A DNA stretch of 64,000 nt, taken from Nonomuraea rhodomycinica (lineage in GTDB: Bacteria > Actinomycetota > Actinomycetes > Streptosporangiales > Streptosporangiaceae). The position numbers and the translations under genes were made by a program. The notes under the pieces are model-generated. The model was given only the letters and a program-made list of their open reading frames with translations. It was not told the origin of the DNA and made no database searches. How positions within the stretch are numbered: the first letter of the stretch is position 1; every line of letters begins with the position of its first letter. This document shows, piece by piece, positions 57,526 through 64,000 of the stretch. The stretch covers positions 1 through 64,000 of the forward strand of contig NZ_JABWGO010000017.1 of NCBI RefSeq assembly GCF_013363995.1. The letters are read 5' to 3'.

Positions 57526-60183
57526 ATGGACCAGTATGAGCTGTACTGCCTGGCAGACAGCCATTTCTACGACACGCTCGGCCGCACCCAGGCCGAGGAG
57601 TCGGGCTTCTCCGTCCTGCGCCGTCCGCTGCCCGAGGGCTGGGCCCACGAGGTCACCGGAACCTGGTGTTATTACGCCGCCACCGGCCAGCCGCCGCTGC
57701 CCCGGCAGGGCTGGAAGATCCACGTCTCCGCCCGTCTCGACGACGCCGAACGGGCCATCGCCGCGGTGTGGGAATATTGCCTCCCCCGCGGAATCGCCTT
57801 CAAGTTCCTGCGCGGCCCCGCCGTTCACGTGATGGTCAATTCCAAGGCCGCCTCCCGCGCCTCCAGCGGGAAACTCGTCACCATATATCCGCGCGACGAG
57901 GCGCAGCTCGAACTCGCCCTCAAGGAACTGCACGAGCTCCTGCGCGGCGTCCAGGGCCCGTACGTCCTCAGCGACCTGCGCTACGGCGAGGGCCCGCTCT
58001 ACGTCCGTTACGGCGGCTTCGCCGAGCGGCACTGCCTGTCCGGCGGCGGCGAACGGGTGCTCGCCGTCGAGGACGGCGACGGCCGGCTCGTGCCCGACGT
58101 GCGCGGAGCCACGTTCACCGTGCCGCCGTGGACGACCCTGCCCGCCTTCCTGGAGCCGCACCTGGCCGCCCGCAACGCGGTCACCACGAACGGCCTGCCG
58201 TACGAGATCGAGCAGGTCCTGCACTTCTCCAACGGCGGCGGCGTCTACCTGGCCCGCCACCGCTCCACCGGCGAGCGGGTGGTGCTGAAGGAGGCGCGCC
58301 CGCACGCCGGGCTCGACGCCGCCGGCCGTGACGCGGTCACCCGGCTCGCCCACGAGCGCGACGTGCTGGAACGCCTGGCCGGTCTCGACGCGGCGCCCGC
58401 GCTGCGCGACCACTTCACGCTCGGCGAGCACCACTTCATCGTGACCGAGTTCGTGGACGGCACGCCGCTCCAGCGCCGCCTCGTCCACCGCTACCCCCTG
58501 ACCCGGGCCACCTGCGGGCCCGAGGACGTCGCCGCGTACACGCGCTGGGCGCTCGCCACGCTCGACCAGGTGGAGGAGGCGGTCGAGGCGCTGCACGCGC
58601 GCGGCGTCGTCTTCGGCGACCTGCATCCCGACAACGTGCTGCTCACCGGTGGCGGACGCGTGGTGCTGATCGACTACGAGGTCGCCACGCTGGTGGGCGA
58701 CGGCGCGCGCTCCGCGCTGGCGCATCCCGCGTTCGCCGCGCCGCCGGACCGGCAGGGGGTGGACGTCGACAGGTACGCGATGGCATGCCTGCGGTTCGGG
58801 CTGTTCGCCCCGCAGTGCACGATCATGCTGCCGCTGCACCGGCCCAAGATCCATCAGCTCGCCGAGCTGGTCGCCGAGCACTTCCCGGGAACGGCGGACA
58901 TGGCCCGCGCCGCCGCGGCCACCATCGCCGGCCCCGTGCCGGTCGCCGCCGCCGAGCCGGCCGCCGGCGCCCGTCCCACGGCCGCCACCGTCGCCGGTCC
59001 CGAGACGACGTCCGCCGCCGGTCGCGAGGCGACGTCCGCCGCCGTCGCGGACCGCGTGCCCGTGCCGGGCCTCGCGCCCTGGCCCGACCTGCGCGACGCG
59101 ATGGCCCGGGCCATCACCGCCGCCGCCACCCCGGAGCGCGACGACCGGCTCTTCCCCGGCGACGTGGCCCAGTTCCGTCCCGGCGGCGGGCTCAACCTCG
59201 CCCACGGCGCCGCCGGCGTCCTGTTCGCGCTCACGGCCACCGGCGCCGGCCGGTTCCCCGCGTACGAGGAATGGCTGCGCGAGCGGGCGCTGCGCCCCGC
59301 CCAGGGATCAGGGCTCGGCCTGTACGACGGGCTGCACGGCATCGCGTACGTCCTCGACCGGCTCGGACTCCGCGCGGACGCCCTCGACCTGGCCTCCGCC
59401 TGCTTACGCGAGCGGTGGGAGGAGCTGGAGTCCGGCCTCCACTCCGGACTGTCCGGGATCGGGCTGTGCCTGCTCCACCTCGGCGAGCCCGACCTGACCC
59501 GGGCCGCGCTGCGCGCCGCCGACATCTGCGCCGACCGGCTCGGCGGCCCCGGCGACGTCCCCGAGACCAGCGGCGGCGACCACCCCCGCGCCGGCCTCAT
59601 GTACGGCTCCAGCGGCCCCGCCCTGCTCTTCCTGCACGCCTACGAGCACACCGGCGACAGCGCGCTGCTCGACCTGGCCGCCACCGCGCTCCGGCAGGAC
59701 CTGCGCCGCTGCGCCACCGCCAAGGACGGCTCGCTCCAGGTGAACCAGGGCTGGCGGCTCCTGCCGTACCTCGACGAGGGATCGGCGGGCATCGCCCTCG
59801 TCCTGGCCCGCTACCTCGTCCACCGCGACGACCCCGACCTCGCCGAGGCGCTGCCCCTGCTGCGGCGGGCCGGCCACGCCGGCTACTACGTCCAGCCCGG
59901 GCTGTTCACCGGCCGGGCCGGCCTCGTCGCCGCGCTCCCCGACGGCGACCCCGGAACCGGCCGCCTCGTCAAGGGGCTGCGCTGGCACGCGCTGCCGTTC
60001 GCCGGCGGCCTCGCCTTCCCCGGCGACCAGCTGTTGCGGCTGTCGATGGACTTCGCGACGGGCACCGCGGGTGTCCTGTTCGCGCTCGGCGCGGTGCTGG
60101 GCGACCAGCCTGTGCACCTGCCCTTCCTGGAGCCGGTCCCGCAAGGGCGGCCCCGCCACCCCGACACACGGAAGGAGGTGTGA
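57526..60183 (+). CDS. Class III lanthionine synthetase (LanKC)
   Basis: An 885-residue three-part enzyme that phosphorylates Ser/Thr in the precursor, eliminates phosphate and cyclises with Cys. The N-terminal lyase-like domain (residues 1-230) opens DQYELYCLADSHFYDTLG. The kinase domain follows, with FSNGGGVYLARH at 234, Lys255 (VVLKEARPH), DLHPDN at 365-370 and IDYE near 383. An Ala-rich linker with TTSAAG repeats lies around 460-510. The cyclase-like domain from about 550 starts GGGLNLAHGAAGVLFAL and lacks the Cys/Cys/His zinc ligands of LanC, as expected for class III. ATG 57526 has GGGAGGGG. The precursor gene follows at once. Confidence 0.95.
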   Translation: MDQYELYCLADSHFYDTLGRTQAEESGFSVLRRPLPEGWAHEVTGTWCYYAATGQPPLPRQGWKIHVSARLDDAERAIAAVWEYCLPRGIAFKFLRGPAVHVMVNSKAASRASSGKLVTIYPRDEAQLELALKELHELLRGVQGPYVLSDLRYGEGPLYVRYGGFAERHCLSGGGERVLAVEDGDGRLVPDVRGATFTVPPWTTLPAFLEPHLAARNAVTTNGLPYEIEQVLHFSNGGGVYLARHRSTGERVVLKEARPHAGLDAAGRDAVTRLAHERDVLERLAGLDAAPALRDHFTLGEHHFIVTEFVDGTPLQRRLVHRYPLTRATCGPEDVAAYTRWALATLDQVEEAVEALHARGVVFGDLHPDNVLLTGGGRVVLIDYEVATLVGDGARSALAHPAFAAPPDRQGVDVDRYAMACLRFGLFAPQCTIMLPLHRPKIHQLAELVAEHFPGTADMARAAAATIAGPVPVAAAEPAAGARPTAATVAGPETTSAAGREATSAAVADRVPVPGLAPWPDLRDAMARAITAAATPERDDRLFPGDVAQFRPGGGLNLAHGAAGVLFALTATGAGRFPAYEEWLRERALRPAQGSGLGLYDGLHGIAYVLDRLGLRADALDLASACLRERWEELESGLHSGLSGIGLCLLHLGEPDLTRAALRAADICADRLGGPGDVPETSGGDHPRAGLMYGSSGPALLFLHAYEHTGDSALLDLAATALRQDLRRCATAKDGSLQVNQGWRLLPYLDEGSAGIALVLARYLVHRDDPDLAEALPLLRRAGHAGYYVQPGLFTGRAGLVAALPDGDPGTGRLVKGLRWHALPFAGGLAFPGDQLLRLSMDFATGTAGVLFALGAVLGDQPVHLPFLEPVPQGRPRHPDTRKEV

Positions 60184-60186
60184 ACC

Positions 60187-60318
60187 ATGGTTCTCCTCGA
60201 CCTGCAGGGCCTCGAGTCCCCGGCGAGCAGCGACGTCGCCAGCGGCGGCTCCACGCTCACCGTGCTGGGCTGCCACTCCGGCACCCCCAGCAACCTGAGC
60301 GTCGCGGTCTGCCACTGA
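60187..60318 (+). CDS. SapB/AmfS-family class III lanthipeptide precursor
   Basis: A 43-residue peptide with the AmfS-type leader VLLDLQGLESPASSDVASGG. The core contains two S-x-x-(S/T)-x-x-x-C ring motifs, STLTVLGC and SNLSVAVC, separated by HSGTP and ending in His. The LLDLQ leader box is the recognition element of RamC/AmfT-type synthetases. ATG 60187 lies right after an ideal AAGGAGG that overlaps the synthetase gene's 3' end. The product is predicted to carry two (methyl)lanthionine or labionin rings and to be a SapB-like surfactant or a signal for aerial growth. It is short enough to be missed by automatic annotation. Confidence 0.92.
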   Translation: MVLLDLQGLESPASSDVASGGSTLTVLGCHSGTPSNLSVAVCH

Positions 60319-60332
60319 CCCGCGACATCGGC

Positions 60333-60368
60333 GATCCCCGCGCCGCCGCTCTCGTCGGCGCGGGGATC
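60333..60368 (+). terminator. Attenuator hairpin between precursor and exporter genes
   Basis: GATCCCCGCGCCG (60333-60345) pairs perfectly with CGGCGCGGGGATC (60356-60368) around a 10-base loop, 15 bases after the precursor stop. Partial termination or RNA protection here would give more precursor message than exporter message, as is usual in lanthipeptide operons. Confidence 0.75.
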
Positions 60369-60390
60369 CCCGGCATTCCTGGGTGATTCG

Positions 60391-62331
60391 GTGAGGGAGG
60401 TACGGGTGCGGGCCGGAGACCGGCTGGTGCTGGACGCCGTGCGGCGCGGCGGGCCGTGGCCCGTGGTGCTGGCCGTCACGGCCGTCGCCGGGGCCGCCGC
60501 CGAGCTGGCCCTGCCGTACGCGGCGGGCCGTACGGTCGACGTCCTCACCGGGTCGGTCACGGGCGCGGCCACCGATTCTTCCGCCGGCGGGAGCGCCGGC
60601 GTGCTCGACGGCCTCACCGGGGCTCTCCTCGGCGGCGCCGGGGGCTGGCTGGTCGCCTGCGTCGCGCTCGTCGCGTGCGTCATGCTGTGCGAGAGCGCCG
60701 GCGTGTGGGCACGCGGCGCGAGCGGCGCCCGGGCCGCGGCGCTGCTCCGGCTCCGTGTCCTGCGTCACGTGCTCGGCGCCGGGCCCGCCGCCACCCGCCG
60801 CTTCCCCGAGGGGGAGCTGGCCACCCGGGCCGGGCTCAACGCCGAGGAGGCGGGCCGGGCGCCGGAGACGGTGACCGGCGCGCTCGCGCTGCTCGTCCCG
60901 ACGGCCGGCGCGCTCGTCGCGCTCACCCTCATCCACCCCGTCCTCACCGTCGCCCTGGCCGCCGGGATCGTCCTCGTGCTGCTGGTGCTGCGCGGGTTCC
61001 TCCGTACGACGACGGCCATCGCGGGCGGTTACCAGCAGGCGCAGGGCGAGATCGCCGCCCGGCTCGTCGGCGCCCTGGACGGCGCGCGCACCATCGCGGC
61101 GGCGGGGACCGCCGGCCGCGAGGCCGGCCGCGTCCTCGCGCCCCTGGAGAACCTGCGCCGGCACGGCCTGGCCCTGTGGCGGGCCAACGCCTCGGCCGGG
61201 GTGCGCGCCGGGCTGGTGGTGCCGCTGGCCGAGGTGGCGGTGCTGGCCGCGGGCGGCCTCCTGCTGGCCTCGGGCGAGCTGACGGTGGGGGAGCTGTACG
61301 CGGCGGCCAGGTACGCGGTGCTGGGGTCGGCGCTCAGCACGGGCCTGGGACTGGCCGGGGCGCTGGCCCGGGCGCGCTCGGCGGGCGCCCGCCTGGCCGA
61401 CCTCCTCGCGATCCCGCGCCCGGCGTACGGTTCCCGCGGCCTGGCCGGGCCGCCCGCGACGTCCGCCTCCGCAACCTCCTCCGTCTCCTCGAACGGGAGG
61501 ACGTCGCCGGGCACGCCGAAGGGGGAGACGGGGACGCTGGAGTTCCGGGGCGTGGCGGCGCACGGGCTCGCGGTAGGGGACCTGGTCGTCCCCGGCGGGT
61601 CCGTGACGGCCGTCGTGGGACGCTCGGGCTCGGGCAAGTCGCTGCTCGCCGCGCTGGCGGCCCGCCTGGTCGACCCCGAACGCGGGACGATCCTGCTGGA
61701 CGGCGTGCCGCTGCCCGAGCTGACGCACGACGAGCTGCGGCGCGCGATCGGCTGCGCCTTCGACCGCCCCGTGCTGGTCGGCGACACCATCGGCGACGCC
61801 ATCGCCTTCGGCCTCCCGGGCGCGCCGCCGGCGGCCGTCGCGGCGGCGGCAGCGGCGGCCAGGGCCGACGGCTTCGTGCAGCGGCTGCCCCAGGGGTACG
61901 CCACCCCGCTCCCCGACGCGCCCCTGTCCGGCGGCGAACGGCAGCGGATCGGCCTGGCCCGCGCCTTCGCCCAGGCCGGACGCCTGCTCGTCCTGGACGA
62001 CGCCACCAGCAGCCTCGACACCGTCACCGAGCGCCAGGTCGGCCGGGCCCTCACCGCCGACCCGGCCGGCCGCACCCGGCTGATCGCCGCCCACCGCGTC
62101 GCCACGGCCGCCCGCGCCGCCCTGGTCGTCTGGCTGGACGACGGCACCGTACGCGCCACGGGAAGCCACGCCGACCTCTGGCACGACCCCTCCTACCGCG
62201 CGGTCTTCCAGGACCCGGCCCCCGAGCACGAGCCCCACCACCGAGAGAGCCCCCACCAGGAGACCCCCGGGAAACAGACCTCCCGCGGGCGGATCGCCCA
62301 GCGGCCGGTCGTCCAGGAGAAGACCCCATGA
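60391..62331 (+). CDS. ABC exporter, half-transporter 1 (AmfA/RamA-like)
   Basis: A 646-residue fused membrane/ATPase protein. The N-terminal half has about six membrane helices. The ATPase has Walker A VVGRSGSGKSLLAALAA (about residue 410), signature LSGGERQRIGLARAF and Walker B LLVLDDATSSLD. No protease domain precedes it, so the leader is removed by another enzyme. It should pair with the next gene as a heterodimer to export the modified peptide. GTG 60391 is the start. The stop overlaps the next ATG. The C-terminal tail is His/Pro/Glu-rich. Confidence 0.9.
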   Translation: MREVRVRAGDRLVLDAVRRGGPWPVVLAVTAVAGAAAELALPYAAGRTVDVLTGSVTGAATDSSAGGSAGVLDGLTGALLGGAGGWLVACVALVACVMLCESAGVWARGASGARAAALLRLRVLRHVLGAGPAATRRFPEGELATRAGLNAEEAGRAPETVTGALALLVPTAGALVALTLIHPVLTVALAAGIVLVLLVLRGFLRTTTAIAGGYQQAQGEIAARLVGALDGARTIAAAGTAGREAGRVLAPLENLRRHGLALWRANASAGVRAGLVVPLAEVAVLAAGGLLLASGELTVGELYAAARYAVLGSALSTGLGLAGALARARSAGARLADLLAIPRPAYGSRGLAGPPATSASATSSVSSNGRTSPGTPKGETGTLEFRGVAAHGLAVGDLVVPGGSVTAVVGRSGSGKSLLAALAARLVDPERGTILLDGVPLPELTHDELRRAIGCAFDRPVLVGDTIGDAIAFGLPGAPPAAVAAAAAAARADGFVQRLPQGYATPLPDAPLSGGERQRIGLARAFAQAGRLLVLDDATSSLDTVTERQVGRALTADPAGRTRLIAAHRVATAARAALVVWLDDGTVRATGSHADLWHDPSYRAVFQDPAPEHEPHHRESPHQETPGKQTSRGRIAQRPVVQEKTP

Positions 62332-64000
62332 CCACCCCTCCGGCCGCCCCGCGCGGCGGCACGGCGACGGCCGTGCGCCGCGGCACGGCGACGGCGCCGC
62401 TCCGGCGGGCGTTGCGACGGCACCCCCGCCGGCTCGCCCGCATCGCCGCCTGGTCGGCCCTGGAGGCCGTCCCCGCGTTCCTCATCGGCCACGCCGTGGC
62501 CCGCGCCATCGAGGACGGCTTCGCGGCCGGCCGCCCCGGCACCGGCCTGGCGTGGCTGGCCGCGCTCGGCGCGGCGTGGCTGGTCGCCGCCGTCGCCGCG
62601 CGGCAGATCGTGCTCGCCGTGGCCGCCGTCGCCGAACCGTTCCGCGACGACCTGCTCGCCGTCGTCGTCCACGGCGCCGTCCGCCGGGCCGCCGCCACGG
62701 CCGGCGCGCGGCGGGACAGCGCGGCCGTCACCCGGGCCGGGCTCCAGGTCGAGCTGGCCAGGGACGCGTTCGCGGCGGTGGTGACGACGGTCAGGGGATT
62801 CGCGTTCACCGTGGTCAGCGTCGTGCTCGGCCTGCTCACGCTGGCGCCGGGAGCGGCGGCGCTGGTGCTGCCGCCGTTCGCCGCCGGGCTGGGGCTGTTC
62901 CTGGCGTCGCTGCCGGCGCTGGCGCGCGGGCAGCGGGCGTTCCTGCTGGCCGACGAACGGCTCGCCGAGGCGACGACGGCCACGATGGGCGGATTGCGGG
63001 ACATCGCCGCCTGCGGCGCGGAGCGGCGCGAGGGCGACCGGCTGGCGGCCCGCGTCGCGGAACAGGCCGGCGCGGCGCGTGCCCTCGCCCGCGTCACGGC
63101 GCTCCGCACGGCCGCGCTGGCCGTGGGCGGATGGCTGCCCGTCCTGCTGCTCCTCGCCGGGACGCCGTGGCTGCTGCGCGGCGGGGCCGGCGCCGGCGTC
63201 GTCGTCGGCGCGCTCGCGTACGTCACGCAGTCGCTCGCGCCCGCGCTCGGCGGGCTCGTGCAGGGCCTGGGCGTCAGCGGCGTGCGGCTGGCGGCCACGC
63301 GGGAGCGCATCACCGCCTCGGGAGCGGACGAGGCGCCGCCCGAGCCGGCCGCGCCGGACCACGGCACCGCCTCGGCAGAGGGCGAGGCGGTGCCGGTCCC
63401 GCGCCTGCGTCCCGCGGGCGCGGAGGTCCTGCTGAGCGGGGTCACGTTCGCGTACGGACCGCACGCGCGGCCGGTCGTGGCGGCCCTCGACCTGCGCGTG
63501 CCCGAAGGGGAGCACCTGGCGGTGGTCGGGCCCAGCGGGGCGGGCAAGTCCACGCTGGCGGCCCTCGTCAGCGGCCTGCTGCGGCCCGACGCGGGTGAGG
63601 CGCTGATCGGCGGCGTCCCGGCCGCGTACGCCGACCCGTCCGCCCGGGTCCTCATCCCGCAGGAGGCGTACGTCTTCCGCGGCACGCTGCGCGAGAACCT
63701 CGCGTACCTGGCACCGGAAGGAGACGCGGAAGAGGAGCTCGGCCGGGCCGTCGCGGCGCTCGGCGCGGAGGAGCTGGTGCGGGCCGCCGGCGGGTACGAC
63801 GCGCCGCTCGACCCCGCCGCCCTGTCCGCCGGGCAGCGCCAGCTCGTCGCCCTGGTCCGCGCCTACCTGTCGCCCGCCCGTCTCGTCGTCCTGGACGAGG
63901 CCACCTCCTGTCTCGACCCGGCCGCCGAGGCGCGGGTCGAGCGGGCGTTCGCCCGGCGCGGCGGCACGCTCGTCGTGGTCGCCCACCGCATCACCTCCGC
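62328..64000 (+). CDS. ABC exporter, half-transporter 2 (cut by window end)
   Basis: Partner of the preceding exporter, incomplete at the right edge after about 557 residues. The membrane part carries six likely helices (for example LARIAAWSALEAVPAFLIGH and VVSVVLGLLTLAPGAAALVL). The ATPase shows Walker A VVGPSGAGKSTLAALVSG, the Q-loop LIPQEAYVF, the signature LSAGQRQLVALVRAY (Ala for Gly) and Walker B LVVLDEATSCLD. ATG 62328 overlaps the upstream stop (ATGA). The signature change and that of its partner suggest an asymmetric heterodimer. Confidence 0.9.
   Translation, partial: MTTPPAAPRGGTATAVRRGTATAPLRRALRRHPRRLARIAAWSALEAVPAFLIGHAVARAIEDGFAAGRPGTGLAWLAALGAAWLVAAVAARQIVLAVAAVAEPFRDDLLAVVVHGAVRRAAATAGARRDSAAVTRAGLQVELARDAFAAVVTTVRGFAFTVVSVVLGLLTLAPGAAALVLPPFAAGLGLFLASLPALARGQRAFLLADERLAEATTATMGGLRDIAACGAERREGDRLAARVAEQAGAARALARVTALRTAALAVGGWLPVLLLLAGTPWLLRGGAGAGVVVGALAYVTQSLAPALGGLVQGLGVSGVRLAATRERITASGADEAPPEPAAPDHGTASAEGEAVPVPRLRPAGAEVLLSGVTFAYGPHARPVVAALDLRVPEGEHLAVVGPSGAGKSTLAALVSGLLRPDAGEALIGGVPAAYADPSARVLIPQEAYVFRGTLRENLAYLAPEGDAEEELGRAVAALGAEELVRAAGGYDAPLDPAALSAGQRQLVALVRAYLSPARLVVLDEATSCLDPAAEARVERAFARRGGTLVVVAHRITS

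Noticed and set aside
59404..62256. Long minus-strand frame opposite the LanKC and ABC genes
   Set aside because: Low-complexity Gly/Arg/Gln/Pro sequence caused by third-position GC bias; it crosses three well-supported genes on the other strand.
1..64000. tRNA, rRNA, riboswitch, insertion sequence or attachment site
   Set aside because: I looked at the intergenic gaps and saw no cloverleaf-like sequence, no known riboswitch pattern and no transposase or integrase frame; a covariance-model search could still find something short.

Overview
The window is about 64 kb of very GC-rich DNA with short intergenic gaps, many GTG starts and many 4-bp stop/start overlaps (ATGA, GTGA). It carries a four-gene 'conservon', a class III lanthipeptide locus of the SapB/AmfS type and a Hanks-type Ser/Thr kinase. 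Together these indicate a chromosomal segment of a filamentous actinomycete. A member of the Streptosporangiales (Nonomuraea-like) is my best guess, inferred from gene style and not from any marker gene. No rRNA, tRNA, CRISPR array, insertion sequence or phage integrase was recognised.

Layout. 1-10.4 kb: truncated Ser/Thr kinase, GlcD-type FAD oxidase, small membrane protein, aminotransferase, cytochrome c oxidase subunit I, secreted M6 (InhA-type) metalloprotease and a lipid kinase. 10.4-18.5 kb: accessory stretch with a truncated HTH/TPR regulator, a lipoprotein, a GlxA-type regulator with an isochorismatase-fold hydrolase, a broken hypothetical gene, a serine hydrolase with WrbA, a MazG-like protein and a divergent flavin monooxygenase/TetR pair. 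18.6-22.6 kb: chain of overlapping genes for membrane proteins (holin-like, DUF3618, YihY), a chagasin-like lipoprotein, a DUF1838 protein and a HIT protein. 22.6-26.5 kb: LytS/LytTR two-component system coupled to a DUF485/solute-symporter pair through an unusual 32-bp tandem repeat of the stop/start junction. 26.5-35.2 kb: pirin, TPR protein, LacI regulator divergent from a Cys/Met-type PLP enzyme, a sugar ABC importer without its ATPase, and a second DUF485/acetate-symporter pair.

35.3-43.5 kb: conservon CvnD-C-B-A, followed by a probable diterpenoid cluster of class I terpene synthase, class II DxDTT cyclase and cytochrome P450. 43.7-49.3 kb: aldo/keto reductase, TetR regulator, WS/DGAT acyltransferase, sulfite-oxidase-like molybdoenzyme with a possible small peptide gene ahead of it, and an alpha/beta hydrolase behind a strong palindromic operator. 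49.3-56.1 kb: remnant of an XRE regulator, aromatic-ring monooxygenase with long low-complexity inserts, MBL-fold hydrolase, PolX, 5' remnant of a SARP regulator and a second aldo/keto reductase.

56.2 kb to the right edge: histidine kinase, LanKC synthetase, a 43-residue lanthipeptide precursor and two ABC exporters, the second cut by the window end. The two strongest candidates for new biology are this lanthipeptide locus, whose precursor gene is short enough to be missed by gene callers, and the conservon-linked diterpenoid cluster. Less expected signals are the chained mini-ORFs at 24550-24617 and a pair of LacI-type operators, one inside a coding region with a local cluster of rare codons.
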